DNA from: Polytrichum commune
Taxonomy: Eukaryota > Streptophyta > Polytrichopsida > Polytrichales > Polytrichaceae
Reading direction: 5' to 3'
Length of the DNA stretch: 64,000 bases
Assembly (NCBI GenBank): GCA_950295325.1
Contig: OX485805.1
Span: forward strand, 22,553,501-22,617,500
The notes under the pieces were generated by a model. The model was not told the DNA's origin and searched no databases. It was given only the letters and a program-made list of their open reading frames with translations. The position numbers and the translations under genes were made by a program. Positions 23,960-34,949 of this stretch are shown piece after piece (the first letter of the stretch is position 1; every line of letters starts with the position of its first letter).

Positions 23960-24500
23960 TTTCGAACAACGGGAAATACCTTGAGGATGTGTGGAGAAAT
24001 GTATGACTTAGCGGAGTCAACTACCTCTATAATTGTTAGCGAGTGTTGTGAAGCAATTAAGGTTCTTGTTAAACCTTTACTATTTCCAAAACTTACTAAG
24101 GAACGGATTCAAATCATAGCATCCGAATTTCAAAAAGTGAGAGGCATACCTTACATCATTGGTGATGTAGATGGTAGTCATGTACCAATTATTGCCCCCA
24201 AGATGTTTGACCGCTAATAAAGTGGCGTTGCACAAAACTTTTCACCCTCCCATAACGCCACAAACTCCTAGATCTTGAACGTGCATTTGCCTCAACGATT
24301 AAGAACAACATAATCATCACGCCATATTATATCTCTCTTACATATGTGATAGCACAATGGCTACAAGGTCTGAGAGAGTGTTGTCCAAATGAAATGACAA
24401 CAATATGTATTTCAACGCCAAAACATACACAAGGGACACCAACACTCTCTCACACCTTGTAGCCATTGTGCTATCACATATGTAAGAGAGATATAATATT
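23960..24500 (+). pseudogene. inverted and duplicated fragment of Harbinger relic 2
   Basis: 23967-24201 is a near-identical inverted copy of about 23335-23571, re-encoding MRMCGEMYDLAESTTSIIVS through GDVDGSHVPIIAPK on the + strand. Starting at about 24201, the TGTTTGACCGCTAATAAAG text is a direct copy of 23729 onward. The end at 24375-24495 is an inverted copy of 23860-23960. The element has been folded by at least two rearrangements. Confidence 0.8.
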
Positions 24501-26739
24501 GAATAACAAAAAATCAAACATAGAATATATCAATACTGATGCAAAAAAAATACATGTTTTATTACGAACTATGTATTAGCTTATAGTATACTATCGGTTT
24601 TTCTATCTAAGATTAACATCAATTATAATCTACTACTCTCTACTAATTATTTAGTACCTCTACACTAGAGTGCCAGTAAGACCTTTTTATATTTTTAAGT
24701 TAACTTTGGCCTACCATATAAATTTGTAAATACCTATGTAGTGAAATAAGGTCGTAGCCTTTTACACTACTAACTGTGTAGTACCTTATGACCAAGATGA
24801 ACAGTACATGAACAAACACTCAAAGCCAAATCATCTACCCATTACTTCAATTCTTGTCAATCAACCTGTCCATCTGATTGTTTAGAACATCAGTGGTGCG
24901 GTTGACCATTCTCATTGATCATTTTGTCAATCATGTATTTTTTGTGAATGGATTTGAATTTTTTTCTCATATGATAATCATGAACGGTTGAAACTCTTAA
25001 TCATAGTCACCAATCAAATCTATAGTTTGATCCAAAAATTGACACATGCATGTAACACCAAAAACATACTATAAACCCAAAAAATAAGGAAGAAGAGATT
25101 GAATTTGATAGATATAAAGAAATATCAAGATAAAATATTTAAGATGATCTTATATGTGAGAGTAGTGTGAATAGATTGGAACATAAAACATGAGATGGAC
25201 TACAGTAGTCGTTAGAGGGAGGACAAGGAAAAGACTTAGAATAGAGGAGATGAGGATTCAAATCCTCTCGTGCATGGAAAAACTTAATATAAAAACTAAA
25301 TTGTAGTGGGCAACCCCGATTTGGAGGGAGGGGGAGCATAGGACCAAGACTTTCTACAACTTCATTATATGGCCCACATACAATTGCATGTAACCTTATG
25401 CACATCATACCAAAAAAATATAAATAAAATATAAAGACTAATATTTTGAAAAAAAATGCTTTGTTTGTTTGTTGTTTTCACAAATTCCTCGTTTACCTCA
25501 CCTCAAATAACAATTAAGATATGTAGTTCAAAATCTTTCCACTTGATTATTGTCATGTCTTCTTTTTTCTTACTAGATTCGTCAACCTTAATCACATCCT
25601 TCTTGTTAGTTTTTTCCTATTTTCTTCATTCTTTCTTTTGTTGGATGCCCTATTTTATTTCTAGCAAGTTATTTCTTTGTTTTCATTGTCACTTTTTCCT
25701 TGCAAGATTCCAGCTTCAACAGTTGAAGAAAGACTTTTTAATTATCATTCTTGCCAAAAATTGAAGATGGGTGTAATTGAAGGAGGACGAAATGCACTAT
25801 AATGAGAAGGGAGTAGATTAGGACCATGCAGATTTTGAGAAATCAATGTTTGGTTACTCTTGTAAATTTGAGCCGTGAATTTCTTGCATCCATTGTGAAT
25901 TTGAAAGAAAGTTGCAAACAATAGCCCTTTTTACTATGGTTTCAAAGTATAACGTTAGTATATACATGAATATGTAATAAAAATGAGTTGCCATTGTATC
26001 TACATCCCCCCCGCCCCCCCCCCCAAAAAAAAATCATTCAAAATTTATTATAACAATATTTTTCTACTATGGGCCGTTGTAGTTTTTTACAAGACCATAA
26101 TTTTGCCTCTCCCACTGCAAAACTCGTTGCATATCAGTGGATGATGCAAGCCTTAAAATGTGTCTTTTAGGGACCTCGAACTTCATGGTCACTTTGACAT
26201 TTTTTTCCTTGGTGTAAACCGAAGTGGTCCCAAGACAAGTTCAACAATCAATCACAAATTTTACATGGCCTTGGGACGACTTCATAGTTCATGCCATAAA
26301 CAACCCCTAATTCGTAGTCTAGAAATTATTACTAAGGTGAACGTGTCTAATTGGTTAAATTTTATAATATATAATACATGAAGGGTGTGCATTACGGGGA
26401 ATAAGGACACCATTCAAAGTGGTAGCTGAGCATAGTTTACATGTTCCCCACAATGCACTCTTCATTTCAATGGCTTTGATTGGTCAGAGAAACATAATGC
26501 CCTGCCCAAAAAATGTAATGCACTTTGAACAACGTGGGGTGCATTGCACAAAGTAAAAGGTACCTTATATTACAAAGGGAATTGTCATGAGTCTTTACAT
26601 TGTTTGTCAATCATTCTCAACTTGGATCCTAGTGCCAGGATGTCTCTTTGACCCACAAATGTGATATGAGACTTTAGCAACAATACATTTATTTGTGGAG
26701 TTTTGACATCAAACTCCCATTGAGTCGGCTAAACTGTGA
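24501..26739. other. intergenic, no gene recognised
   Basis: AT-rich. At about 25195-25330 a GATTCAAATCC motif (B-box-like) lies in text that could be an old SINE, but the A box is too degenerate to call. A C-run of nearly 20 bases followed by A's is at 26008-26035. Confidence 0.5.
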
Positions 26740-27560
26740 GTTTCAGAGCTTATGATTGGACCCCTAGAGTTGTTTGGTAAGTGGTTCAATGAGGATCAAA
26801 GAGCAAACACCATAAAGACACATGTTTAGAAGAGATTGGATCACATCTTCAAGTGTTGGAACTCAGTAGTGAACACAACACAATTGGGTGGACCTACATG
26901 TCTAGTTAAGAAATCAACAAGAAAATGGTAGAACCATGAGGCTCTATCCTTTCTTATGAAAGACTATAATAATAATTGTACACTTTGCTCATGCCAATTC
27001 ATGGCTATTTACTATACCTATAACCAACACTAATCAATTAGATTTTTTTCCAATATATTCTAGGGAACAACTATAGTTAACTAGGCATCTATAACTATAG
27101 TTAAGTAGGTTTTAATACAACTATAATTAACTACACTTTTTTAGCAGGTCGAATTGCGAACAACTATAGTTACAAAAGGCTACTAGTTAACTAAGAGTTG
27201 AATTATTTGGTTAATTAGTTGTCCAAGCTATGCAAGCTTTCATCATCCACATTAAATAAACTAGACCAAAAATAGCAAGAATGAGTAACGTTCAAGTGTG
27301 AACGCAAAGTGGTTAAGAAAGTTGCTCTTGAAACATAGAAGTTGATGCATAGTCTCTGTCCTACAGACATAACCAACAAACATGCACTTCCAATAACCAT
27401 AACTAAATCATGGGAGTTTTGCTTTTCAATCATGTTTTTACAGATGTTTCATCGTAGATTTGCTAATGCAATATGAATGTTGTTGTGTAAATCTAATCGA
27501 TAGAAGTTGAAAACCATGAAAAATGAACCAAATAACACCCACATACCTTATATGTTATCT
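26740..27560 (+). repeat. interspersed repeat family A, copy 3, interrupted
   Basis: 26740-26920 and 27374-27560 together reproduce one family A unit. Between them lies a 453 bp insertion flanked by CAACAA on both sides. Confidence 0.7.
26921..27373. mobile_element. 453 bp insertion in a family A repeat, flanked by CAACAA
   Basis: The uninterrupted family A copies read AAATCAACAAACATGC across this point. Here CAACAA occurs at 26915-26920 and again at 27374-27379, consistent with a six-base target duplication. The insert carries a cluster of palindromic AACTATAGTT motifs at 27065-27195. No inverted ends or coding sequence are visible, so the element class is unknown. Confidence 0.5.
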
Positions 27561-27839
27561 GATTCTCTTAACCAGGCCGCGTGGACACAATATTACTAAT
27601 TTGAGTGGTTACTGTAACTGAAGGCTTAACCAGGAAGTGCGGGATGGACCTTCACAGTAAAATGGGCAAGGCCCATATTGCCACAAGCCTTGCCACTTAA
27701 GAGCCACGTCACTAGCTAAGTTCAAGGTCCAATAGACATTTACCACGTCACATCTAGATCGACGGTAGATATTCTCCTGCTTCCGGGCTCTATTATCAGA
27801 CCTGGCAACTCCACGTCCTTGACTCAGTCATCTAAAGCC

Positions 27840-28044
27840 GTGGATTCCAAGACAAGATGAACTCAGCCGTAGATCTACCACACCCCCAATCTTCTGAACC
27901 GGTACATTTTCAAGAAAGGCGGGACCGCTTTTCCTTCCAGACTGATGAGCTCCAGCGGTGCAGCAAAAAATGGAGCGCGGCTCCAAGGTTTTTTCTTCCC
28001 GCTGCTTCGATCGTTCCAGTTTCCGATTCTGACAGAACGAGCGA
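27840..28044 (+). other. possible 5' untranslated exon of the repeat-motif gene
   Basis: A less AT-rich stretch ending in a consensus donor, GCGA|GTGAGT, at 28044/28045. A good acceptor with a long T tract (TGAATTGCAG, ending 28848) and another (TTGTATCAG, ending 29034) lie before the start codon at 29044. Frames in this exon do not join to the downstream one, so if transcribed it is a leader. Confidence 0.35.
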
Positions 28045-29043
28045 GTGAGTTCGCATCAAAATATTCAGGTGACAAACCGTTTTTGCGGAATTATTAACGT
28101 CGTTGAATTTGGTACGAGGTTGCGGCAGTTTTTTTGTTGCGTGTTTTTTTGTTCGTGTCGTTGCGAAGGCAAATGGGTCACAGAGTCTTGGATTGTTTTT
28201 TGTGGAAATGTATGTATTTCCTTTGACGTAAGAGCAAGTGATCGGTGAATGAGAAGTGACTTACGCCGGTGAGAATTTTTCCTCCTGTGAGGATTATGAT
28301 GCCACTTTCATCTGTTGAGCTTCATTAGGGTTAGGATTCCTCCTGCACTTAGAAGTTGTTTGTAATTTATTTCTCTGCTGTGGGAGATCGCCACAGCGGC
28401 CTTTCAATGATGGCACTCTTAAACCAGATTTTTAGCTTCATGATAGCGATTACCTCTTCGTTTTCAGAACGTGTAGCTTGTGATGATGATGACTTCTCTT
28501 CGTTCTTAACCCGTGTAAGGTAGATGGTGCTAAAACCGTCACTTTAAGTACTGAGTATCCGCTATTATTAGAAGGACAAAATTTTAGACGTTTCTCGTTA
28601 GCATTTGAAATGGGATTCCAACGCACCAAAGTATCTCTTATTTGAATCTTGTATGCAAAAGTTACAAGGGTTCAAAGTTTTATTGGTAGATGACTCGAAA
28701 CCAACACGGGAGCCTCTTATTAAGGTGGTGGCCATTCTTAGAATTAATGTGTACTTATGCAATATTATAAGGTGTTGGTTTTAGCATCATCTACCTTAGC
28801 TTGTGATGGTAGACTATTTTTTTTTGCCACCTTGCACTGAATTGCAGAATTATTATAATATGGCTGTTGCATGGTGATTGCATTTCATTTTCCTGAAGAT
28901 ACGTAATTTCACACATTGAGCAGGAAGGAGTTTTATAGCGTTAAGGATTGGTGGAATTTTTCGAGACTGCGCATTGTTCAACCAAGGTGTAGAGGAATGT
29001 GGGAGAAGGGATACAGGGGAAGTAGTTGTATCAGGCAGCCAGA

Positions 29044-30174
29044 ATGAAGAGGAAGAGGATAGAGGATGATGAGGACCAGATACGAAATCTGAGTTTACAA
29101 TGGATCGCGAAAAAACGTGCACCACGAGAGGATGAAGGTGGGGTATCAGACATTGGCTATAATTATATGTCCAACAGGCCTTCTAATTTTATACAAGGAC
29201 GAGATTTTAGGTTTCACTACCAAGCCCAAAACAGTGGCAACACTATTTGTTCAAACCGTGGTGGACTGGCCACCAAATCAGACCCTGCAATCTTGTTTAG
29301 TCACAAAACTCGATACCCTGAAGACAAGGATAAGGAGGATGCCTGGATATCTCAATTGGGAGCCCAATACATGTCTCGCAAAAAGGTGTATGGGGAGTAC
29401 GGTTCATCAAGTAACTATGGCGGATGTTATTCTGAAAGAGAACCTGCGACAAGGCGCAACCGTGAGTTTGACGATTCATGGATTGCAGATTTTGGCTCCC
29501 AATGGATGAGGAGTCGGAGCCAGATGAGGGATCATCGCCTTTCTTCAATTAGGAACGTTAGGGACGATTCTTGGATATCTGAACTTGGGTACGAATGGAT
29601 GAGCAGGAGCAAAGGAAGAGATTCTTTAACTTTAACCAAATCTCGGCTGCCTGACCTGAGCTCCCAGTACACGAATCGGAGGAACGTGCATGAAGACGAG
29701 TGGTTTTCTGGGTTAGGATCTACCTACAGGAGTCAGCAGCGAAATCTCATCAAAGATAGTTTGATTGCTGAGCTTGGTTCGCAGTGGGAAACAAGGCGGA
29801 AGCTTGATTACACAGGGTCTGGGTCAGGAATTAGTGCATACCACACAACTGATGTTGAATTTATGCAACAACATGGTGTTGAATCTGCCCTTGAAGATAA
29901 GACTGGTCATGGTCATGAGGCTGCTGTTGTTGCTGAACCGTCTACACCCAATGACAAGAACAGTCACAGGTTTGAAGTTGCTGTGGTTGACGAACATGCT
30001 TCTGGAGACAAGAATGGTTTTGTTGATGAGGTTAGCAGTGGCATGGAACATGTTCCTCAAGACAAGGATAAAGTGGATGCTTTTGATGAGTTTCAAGTTT
30101 TGGAATCAAGCCCTTTTGAGGATGAGTTCCCTGCTTCTTATGTCAATCTTGAGTCTCCTGCACACTCTCCCTGA
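29044..30174 (+). CDS. uncharacterised protein with about eight W-I-x-x-L-G-x-Q-W motifs
   Basis: Single uninterrupted exon of 376 codons. A roughly 15-residue motif recurs at about residues 11-25, 34-45, 98-113, 143-157, 174-190, 201-213, 217-232 and 237-253. Examples are EDAWISQLGAQYMSRKK, DDSWIADFGSQWMRSR, DDSWISELGYEWMSRSK and KDSLIAELGSQWETRRK. The consensus is an acidic pair, then W-I-x-x-L-G-x-[QE]-[WY]-M-x-R-[RS]. Linkers between copies are hydrophilic and variable. The N-terminus (MKRKRIEDDE) looks like a nuclear localisation signal. The last 120 residues are acidic and lack motifs. I do not recognise the family. Regularly spaced aromatic/Leu-Gly motifs in a disordered chain suggest a multivalent docking scaffold, which is inference only. 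The ATG at 29044 was used because the frame upstream has only a TTG. It may be joined to a leader exon. Confidence 0.7.
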   Translation: MKRKRIEDDEDQIRNLSLQWIAKKRAPREDEGGVSDIGYNYMSNRPSNFIQGRDFRFHYQAQNSGNTICSNRGGLATKSDPAILFSHKTRYPEDKDKEDAWISQLGAQYMSRKKVYGEYGSSSNYGGCYSEREPATRRNREFDDSWIADFGSQWMRSRSQMRDHRLSSIRNVRDDSWISELGYEWMSRSKGRDSLTLTKSRLPDLSSQYTNRRNVHEDEWFSGLGSTYRSQQRNLIKDSLIAELGSQWETRRKLDYTGSGSGISAYHTTDVEFMQQHGVESALEDKTGHGHEAAVVAEPSTPNDKNSHRFEVAVVDEHASGDKNGFVDEVSSGMEHVPQDKDKVDAFDEFQVLESSPFEDEFPASYVNLESPAHSP

Positions 30175-32129
30175 GCAAAACAGGTGCTCAACATTACATA
30201 AACTTCTTTTCCTCAAGCAAACGTACTGCAAGAAGTGCACCTACCATGGCCAGGTACCACAAAGAAAACCCCTTCTTATGAGTCAGTATTATGAATATAC
30301 TTCCGAGTCCACAAGTAAGTCCACTTCAAGGTCTCAGCAGAAACTTGGGAACCCTTTGAGGTTAGCGCGTATTACAGAATAGATTCAGGGGATGTGAAGC
30401 CTATATCAATAGGCAAGTAGTGCATATGACAGGTCTGTTCATGTGCAAGACCGTTTTGTTTCTCAGTAGCTTAACCATGATGTCTTTACCAAAACCTCTT
30501 ATGCTTGGAAAAAGAACTTCCTCATGACCAAATCATTGTTAGAGCCATACCCACCATAAATTGAGGCATATTCTAAGATATTCTATGGTTGGCTCGCAAA
30601 CCAATTTCAGAGATACCTGGTTCCTGATTCAAAATTCTGAACTCCATAACAGTGGATTCTGGATGTTTTGAACATGGACTGCAAGATAAAAATATAAACG
30701 AGGTCATGGTCTTGAATTTACTGCAAACAGTAGGTGAAGTTAATATATTCAATGGAAGAGTCAGCCGTCATCGTCTCCCAGTTATGGTCAAGTAGGTTCC
30801 ATGAAGCCAAATAGGAAGTTCAATGAGGAAAGAGAGTTTTGTCTCTTGCCAGCTCAGCATGCTTTTTGTCACGTCAATTTGGATGTATACACATTCATCC
30901 ATGTAAGAATTGCAGAATTTAATCTGTAATACCAAGGCAAATTCTTGACCTTGAGAAATTTGGCTTGCAGTTCGGTCTGTGAAGAGTTCAAGCAGATTGG
31001 AGAGGGCTGGTGTGCCACTTGCGCTCTTCATATGCAGCAGTGCAAGCTCCTTGTGTTATGTCGTCACGCACATGCATCCTGACACCTGACCACTTCTAAG
31101 TTGAAGGTTGTTGTCCGTGGCTTTTATCTGGCTGGCGAAGAAATCTGGAAGCGGAGTGAGAACCAGCTTGACACCTGATTGCTAGCCGTGACTTCTACGT
31201 TCCACCAAATATGCCTCCTTTTCTGATTGTGGGTTGTTGATGCCTTGGTGATCTGAGATTCAATTTGGGTGCCAAATAAATGTGCATGAGTTGTTTTACA
31301 TCAGGTGGATAGGCTTGGACTACAGTAGTTTAGTTCATTTCCGGTCATACTTCTTAGTAATTTCCTGAAGAAGGATGCTCCAAATTGTATGTATGCAAAT
31401 TGCTGAGGGACGTATCCACCCTCTTGCCAAATATCAAATGAATACCCTTCTAGGGCAGTCTGTATGTGGAGATCCAATGTTGCAATTAATGTGTACTGTG
31501 CTTGTCCTGTTCTCCAATGTTCCCTGTAAGACTTGTGTAGGTGTGGAGGTATTTGCACCAGTGTCAGTATTTTGAGTGCTGGAGGCGCTGCAACAGTTAC
31601 CAATGTACCGTTTTATTTTTCATATGAAGAGTCCCTTTTTTAAGAGATGACCAACATGGTGGGGACTGTTTTGCAGGGGTATGCAGTTTCAGAGCTTGTG
31701 AAGCTTAAGTATTGATGTCTCATTTATTAATATGACGCTTTGGGGGTTTTCTGCAATATATGGATCTTAGTGTATATGCCTACGACAGAAAATTCCAACG
31801 TCAACAGTTGCATGTGACCATTGCTTTATACATGGAGAATAAATCTGTAAGCAGTTGTAATGAGGCAAATGGAGTTCAAGCATACGAAGTTGGTATGTTA
31901 AAAGAGGGGCTGCATAAGTGATATGTCTGGGGATTTTTCTCAGTACCAGGCAAAATTGATCTTATATGGCTTGCTCTTAAACGTATAGGCCAGGTTTGAA
32001 AAGATAGGTCCTGTGTTAGTCACAACAGCAGCAAGTGTACGAGCCCTCAAATTTGTATTACAACATAATACTTAATACTTCATTACCACCTACGTGGTGT
32101 CTCAAATGGAGGCAGAGTTGACCTAAAGT
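30175..32129 (+). other. 3' flank of the repeat-motif gene
   Basis: No frame here continues the protein and no other gene is recognised. AATAAA-type signals occur (for example AAATAAATG near 31275). The 3' untranslated region probably ends within the first 1.5 kb, but the site cannot be fixed from sequence. Confidence 0.4.
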
Positions 32130-32480
32130 TTGTGGTGTGTTATTTGGTTCATTTTTCATGTTACCCAACTTCTACCAATTAGAATTGCAGTGGCAAATTT
32201 ATGCTGAAACATATGCAAATACTGGATTGAAAACCAAACCTCCCTTGATTTAGTTATGGTCATCTAAAGTGCATGTTTGTTGATTCCTTAATTGAATACA
32301 TAGTCCTCCCAATTGTGTTCATTATTGAGTGTAGAGTAGTTATTAATATTTGAAGACATAATCCAAATCTCTTTTGAACATGCATCTTTATGATATTGGT
32401 TCTCTAATCCTCACCGAACTACATACCAATCAAGTCTAGGGGTCTGATTAAGAAAACAAGCCACTTAAGATCCATCTACC
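32130..32480 (-). repeat. interspersed repeat family A, copy 4
   Basis: Reverse-orientation copy containing TTTTTCATGTTACCCAACTTC, TTGTGTTCATTATTGAGTG and AACATGCATCTTTATGATAT-like blocks of the family described at 3230. Confidence 0.65.
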
Positions 32481-32602
32481 TAATGTGGTGTCTCAATTCC
32501 AAGTTTGTAAGATTTTAAATAGATGGGTTCATGTATGTTGTGATGTGAGGCACTTGTCGGTTGCTACAAAGTCGCTTGTTCATAGTAAGAAGTTGGTATA
32601 AT

Positions 32603-33200
32603 GGTTTAACCCCTGAATGCATTTGGGCATTTTGGGGTGAAAACAAGTGAACTCATTAACAAGGTTTCAATGATTTGTTTAGGAAGATTGTCATATGTTT
32701 ATTGAAATCTAACTGTATGGAAGTGAAGATAGTGAAGTCTACACCATTCACCATTTGTTTCAACCATCCACGGGTCACAATTAAAAATATCATGATGTAT
32801 GAGTAGAGGGTGGTACGAAATGTTTGGAATTTTACTGGTGGGTGAAAAAAGTGACAAGTTCCATTATATTTTGGTAAAAGGTTTGAGGAAAATCTAACAA
32901 ACTGCCTAACCTAAATTGCCATTGGTTTGGTGAGGCATCCCTGCATGATTTGTTGACTTATTGATGAATATTGGTTTGGCACATGACTTGACTAGATGGT
33001 GCAACCCCCTTCCCGTATAAAAAAATCCCCTAGATCTCTTATTAAGAAAAAAAAAATTGTTTTTTTGGGGGTGAAGATGTTTGATTACCAAATGTAACTT
33101 TTGACCAAAATCAATGCCATTTTGGATAGATTAACTAGCAAAACAAAAGTTTATATAAAACATGGGGTCATATATGCCAAATGCATTTAGGGGTGAACCC
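32603..33200. mobile_element. 600 bp element with ~24 bp inverted ends
   Basis: GGTTTAACCCCTGAATGCAT at the left pairs, with about three mismatches over 24 bases, with the reverse complement of the right end (ATGCATTTAGGGGTGAACCC). The core TTTAACCCCT(A/G)A(A/G)TGC is shared with the inner inverted pair at 11882 and 12715, so these are related elements. No coding sequence and no clear target duplication. Confidence 0.5.
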
Positions 33201-33659
33201 TAAGCATCTACAAGTCCCTATCCAAGCCATGACATTGCACAATGCTATGTACTTGAGTTATACACTTCCATATTTAGTTGATTGCATTAAATGCGGCTCT
33301 ATCTGAAACTAACTCATTTATCAAGTGCATTTTGAAATTAGTTGAATTTCTTAGTGTGGTTGAAATTTCGGGTTAAAATATGCAATCTTGATTGGTAGCT
33401 GGGTGTATAATAATACCATGTTTTGAAACATTGTTTGGGATATGAGGTGTCTCAAGGCTTCTCCTCATCAAGTATGTCCTCAAAGCATAAAAGATCATGC
33501 ATTCTTTATGCTTTTGCTTTAAATTTTCCTTATGAGGCAATGTCATTGTCTCCATTTGCCTTAAATTAAAAAGGAGACGGCCTTCAACCAATCAATTTAT
33601 TGCGGCCTTGATGGTAGGTGTCACAAAACTTTATCGTAGTAACACAAGTCATATTTATC

Positions 33660-33800
33660 AAAATATTATTCAGATCCATAACAATATTATGTGGGATTGA
33701 CAATATTCTACAAAATATTTCCGGATACTTCCCACATCCCAGAATATTTTGTGGAATATTGTCAATCGCACAAAACGTTATTATGAATATGAATAATGTT
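33660..33800. mobile_element. hairpin-forming MITE-like palindrome
   Basis: Arms at 33691-33719 and 33742-33770 are nearly perfect inverted repeats of 29 bases (GATTGACAATATTCTACAAA and its complement) around a 22-base loop. Weaker pairing extends outward through CAATATTATGTGG and its counterpart. The transcript or single strand would fold into a long stem. Confidence 0.6.
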
Positions 33801-34189
33801 ATGATTGCCCAACATAATCCTCTTCATTAGAATTGGATTTGGGGTTCATTTATCCAACAATCTTGATGGGCTTGCTATCGTGTGTAAAGAGAGATGCATT
33901 TAGGTGTGTATAAGTGCATTTTGTTTATTGGGTTATGTTTATAAGTGCTTTGAGGGTTTGTATACATGAAGATGGGGTGTTCAAGAATATTAAACACCTT
34001 GTCACTAATTAGCCAATCTTCATGATTCAAACTTCCTAATTGAATGAGAGCATTCCCAACCATAATTGAGCCAACCAAAATGGTCCATAGAGCTCGAAGT
34101 GCCTACAATAACATGACATCCCGAAAACTATGCGGGTGTTATGCAGTTCCTTTCCTTTTTAATTGGACACCGATATGAGAGAGAGAGGA

Positions 34190-34440
34190 CTACAATCTCA
34201 AATTTCATTAATTATTCCACACTCAATAGTGAACACAATTGGGAGAACCGATGTATTCAATTATGAAATCAACAAATATGTATTCATGATAACCTTAACC
34301 AAATAAGGGGAGATATGTTTTTGGCTGATGATTCATAATAGATTCGCTAATGCAACACAAGTTTTGTTGTGTAATCTAGTTTGTAGAAGTTGGAGAACAC
34401 GAAAAAACGAACTGAATAACACCCACATACCTTATATACA
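34190..34440 (+). repeat. interspersed repeat family A, copy 5 (truncated)
   Basis: Retains the second half of the unit from AACACAATTGGGAGAACC to AACACCCACATACCTTATA. It lies 510 bp upstream of the pTAC2 start codon. Confidence 0.65.
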
Positions 34441-34472
34441 AACCTTCTTATCAGAGATGAAAGATTGCTTGT

Positions 34473-34543
34473 GCCATGCCATGTCATATCATGGTGGACC
34501 ATGACATACCATGGCCGACCATGACGTACCATGGCATGTCATG
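34473..34543. repeat. CATG-rich palindromic repeat upstream of pTAC2
   Basis: Nine CATG tetramers in about 70 bp, arranged as repeated ACCATGAC(A/G)TACCATGG units that also read as imperfect palindromes on both strands. It sits about 400 bp upstream of the pTAC2 start codon, so it could be promoter sequence or a decayed tandem repeat. Confidence 0.6.
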
Positions 34544-34565
34544 TAACGGGATTGGGGTCTGGGGT

Positions 34566-34574
34566 TTAGGGTTT
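34566..34574 (+). promoter_or_regulatory. telo-box-like motif upstream of pTAC2
   Basis: TTAGGGTTT inside GGTTTAGGGTTTA, about 375 bp before the start codon. Such interstitial telomere motifs are frequent near plant transcription starts; function here is inferred. Confidence 0.4.
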
Positions 34575-34949
34575 ATCACTCCTTCCTCATCCACTTCTAC
34601 CTCCACGCTCTCACTCCTCTGTGCGACTGTTGGAATCCAGAAATGGCTATGGCAACAATTGCACCCTCTTCATAAGTGTTTTTTCTTCACAAGCGCTCTC
34701 TTCTCAACGCACTCTCGACTCCAAGATTACGAAATATACCGCGCAAGAAATTCGCTCATGATGATAAAGTTGTAGAAATTGAGGAAAATTCACTCATGAA
34801 TTGCAGTGCCGTAGATGCATGGAGTACAGAAGTTCTGTCGTGACGATGGTGGCAGAAGAGGAGAGGGAATCGCTAGTTTGGTAGGAGTTATGGTTTCAAC
34901 AAAATTGTAGAAAGGGGTAGAGAGGGAAAGGGGTTGAGGATTACCAGAA

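Noticed and set aside
25195-25330. Possible second SINE with GATTCAAATCC
   Set aside because: No convincing A box at the right distance.
27857-28048. A 63-codon frame as a coding first exon of the repeat-motif gene
   Set aside because: Its phase at the GTGAGT donor leads to early stops with both plausible acceptors.
29765-30382. A 205-codon frame overlapping the repeat-motif gene
   Set aside because: It is an alternative-frame shadow with Leu/Met-rich random composition; the main frame holds the repeated motif.
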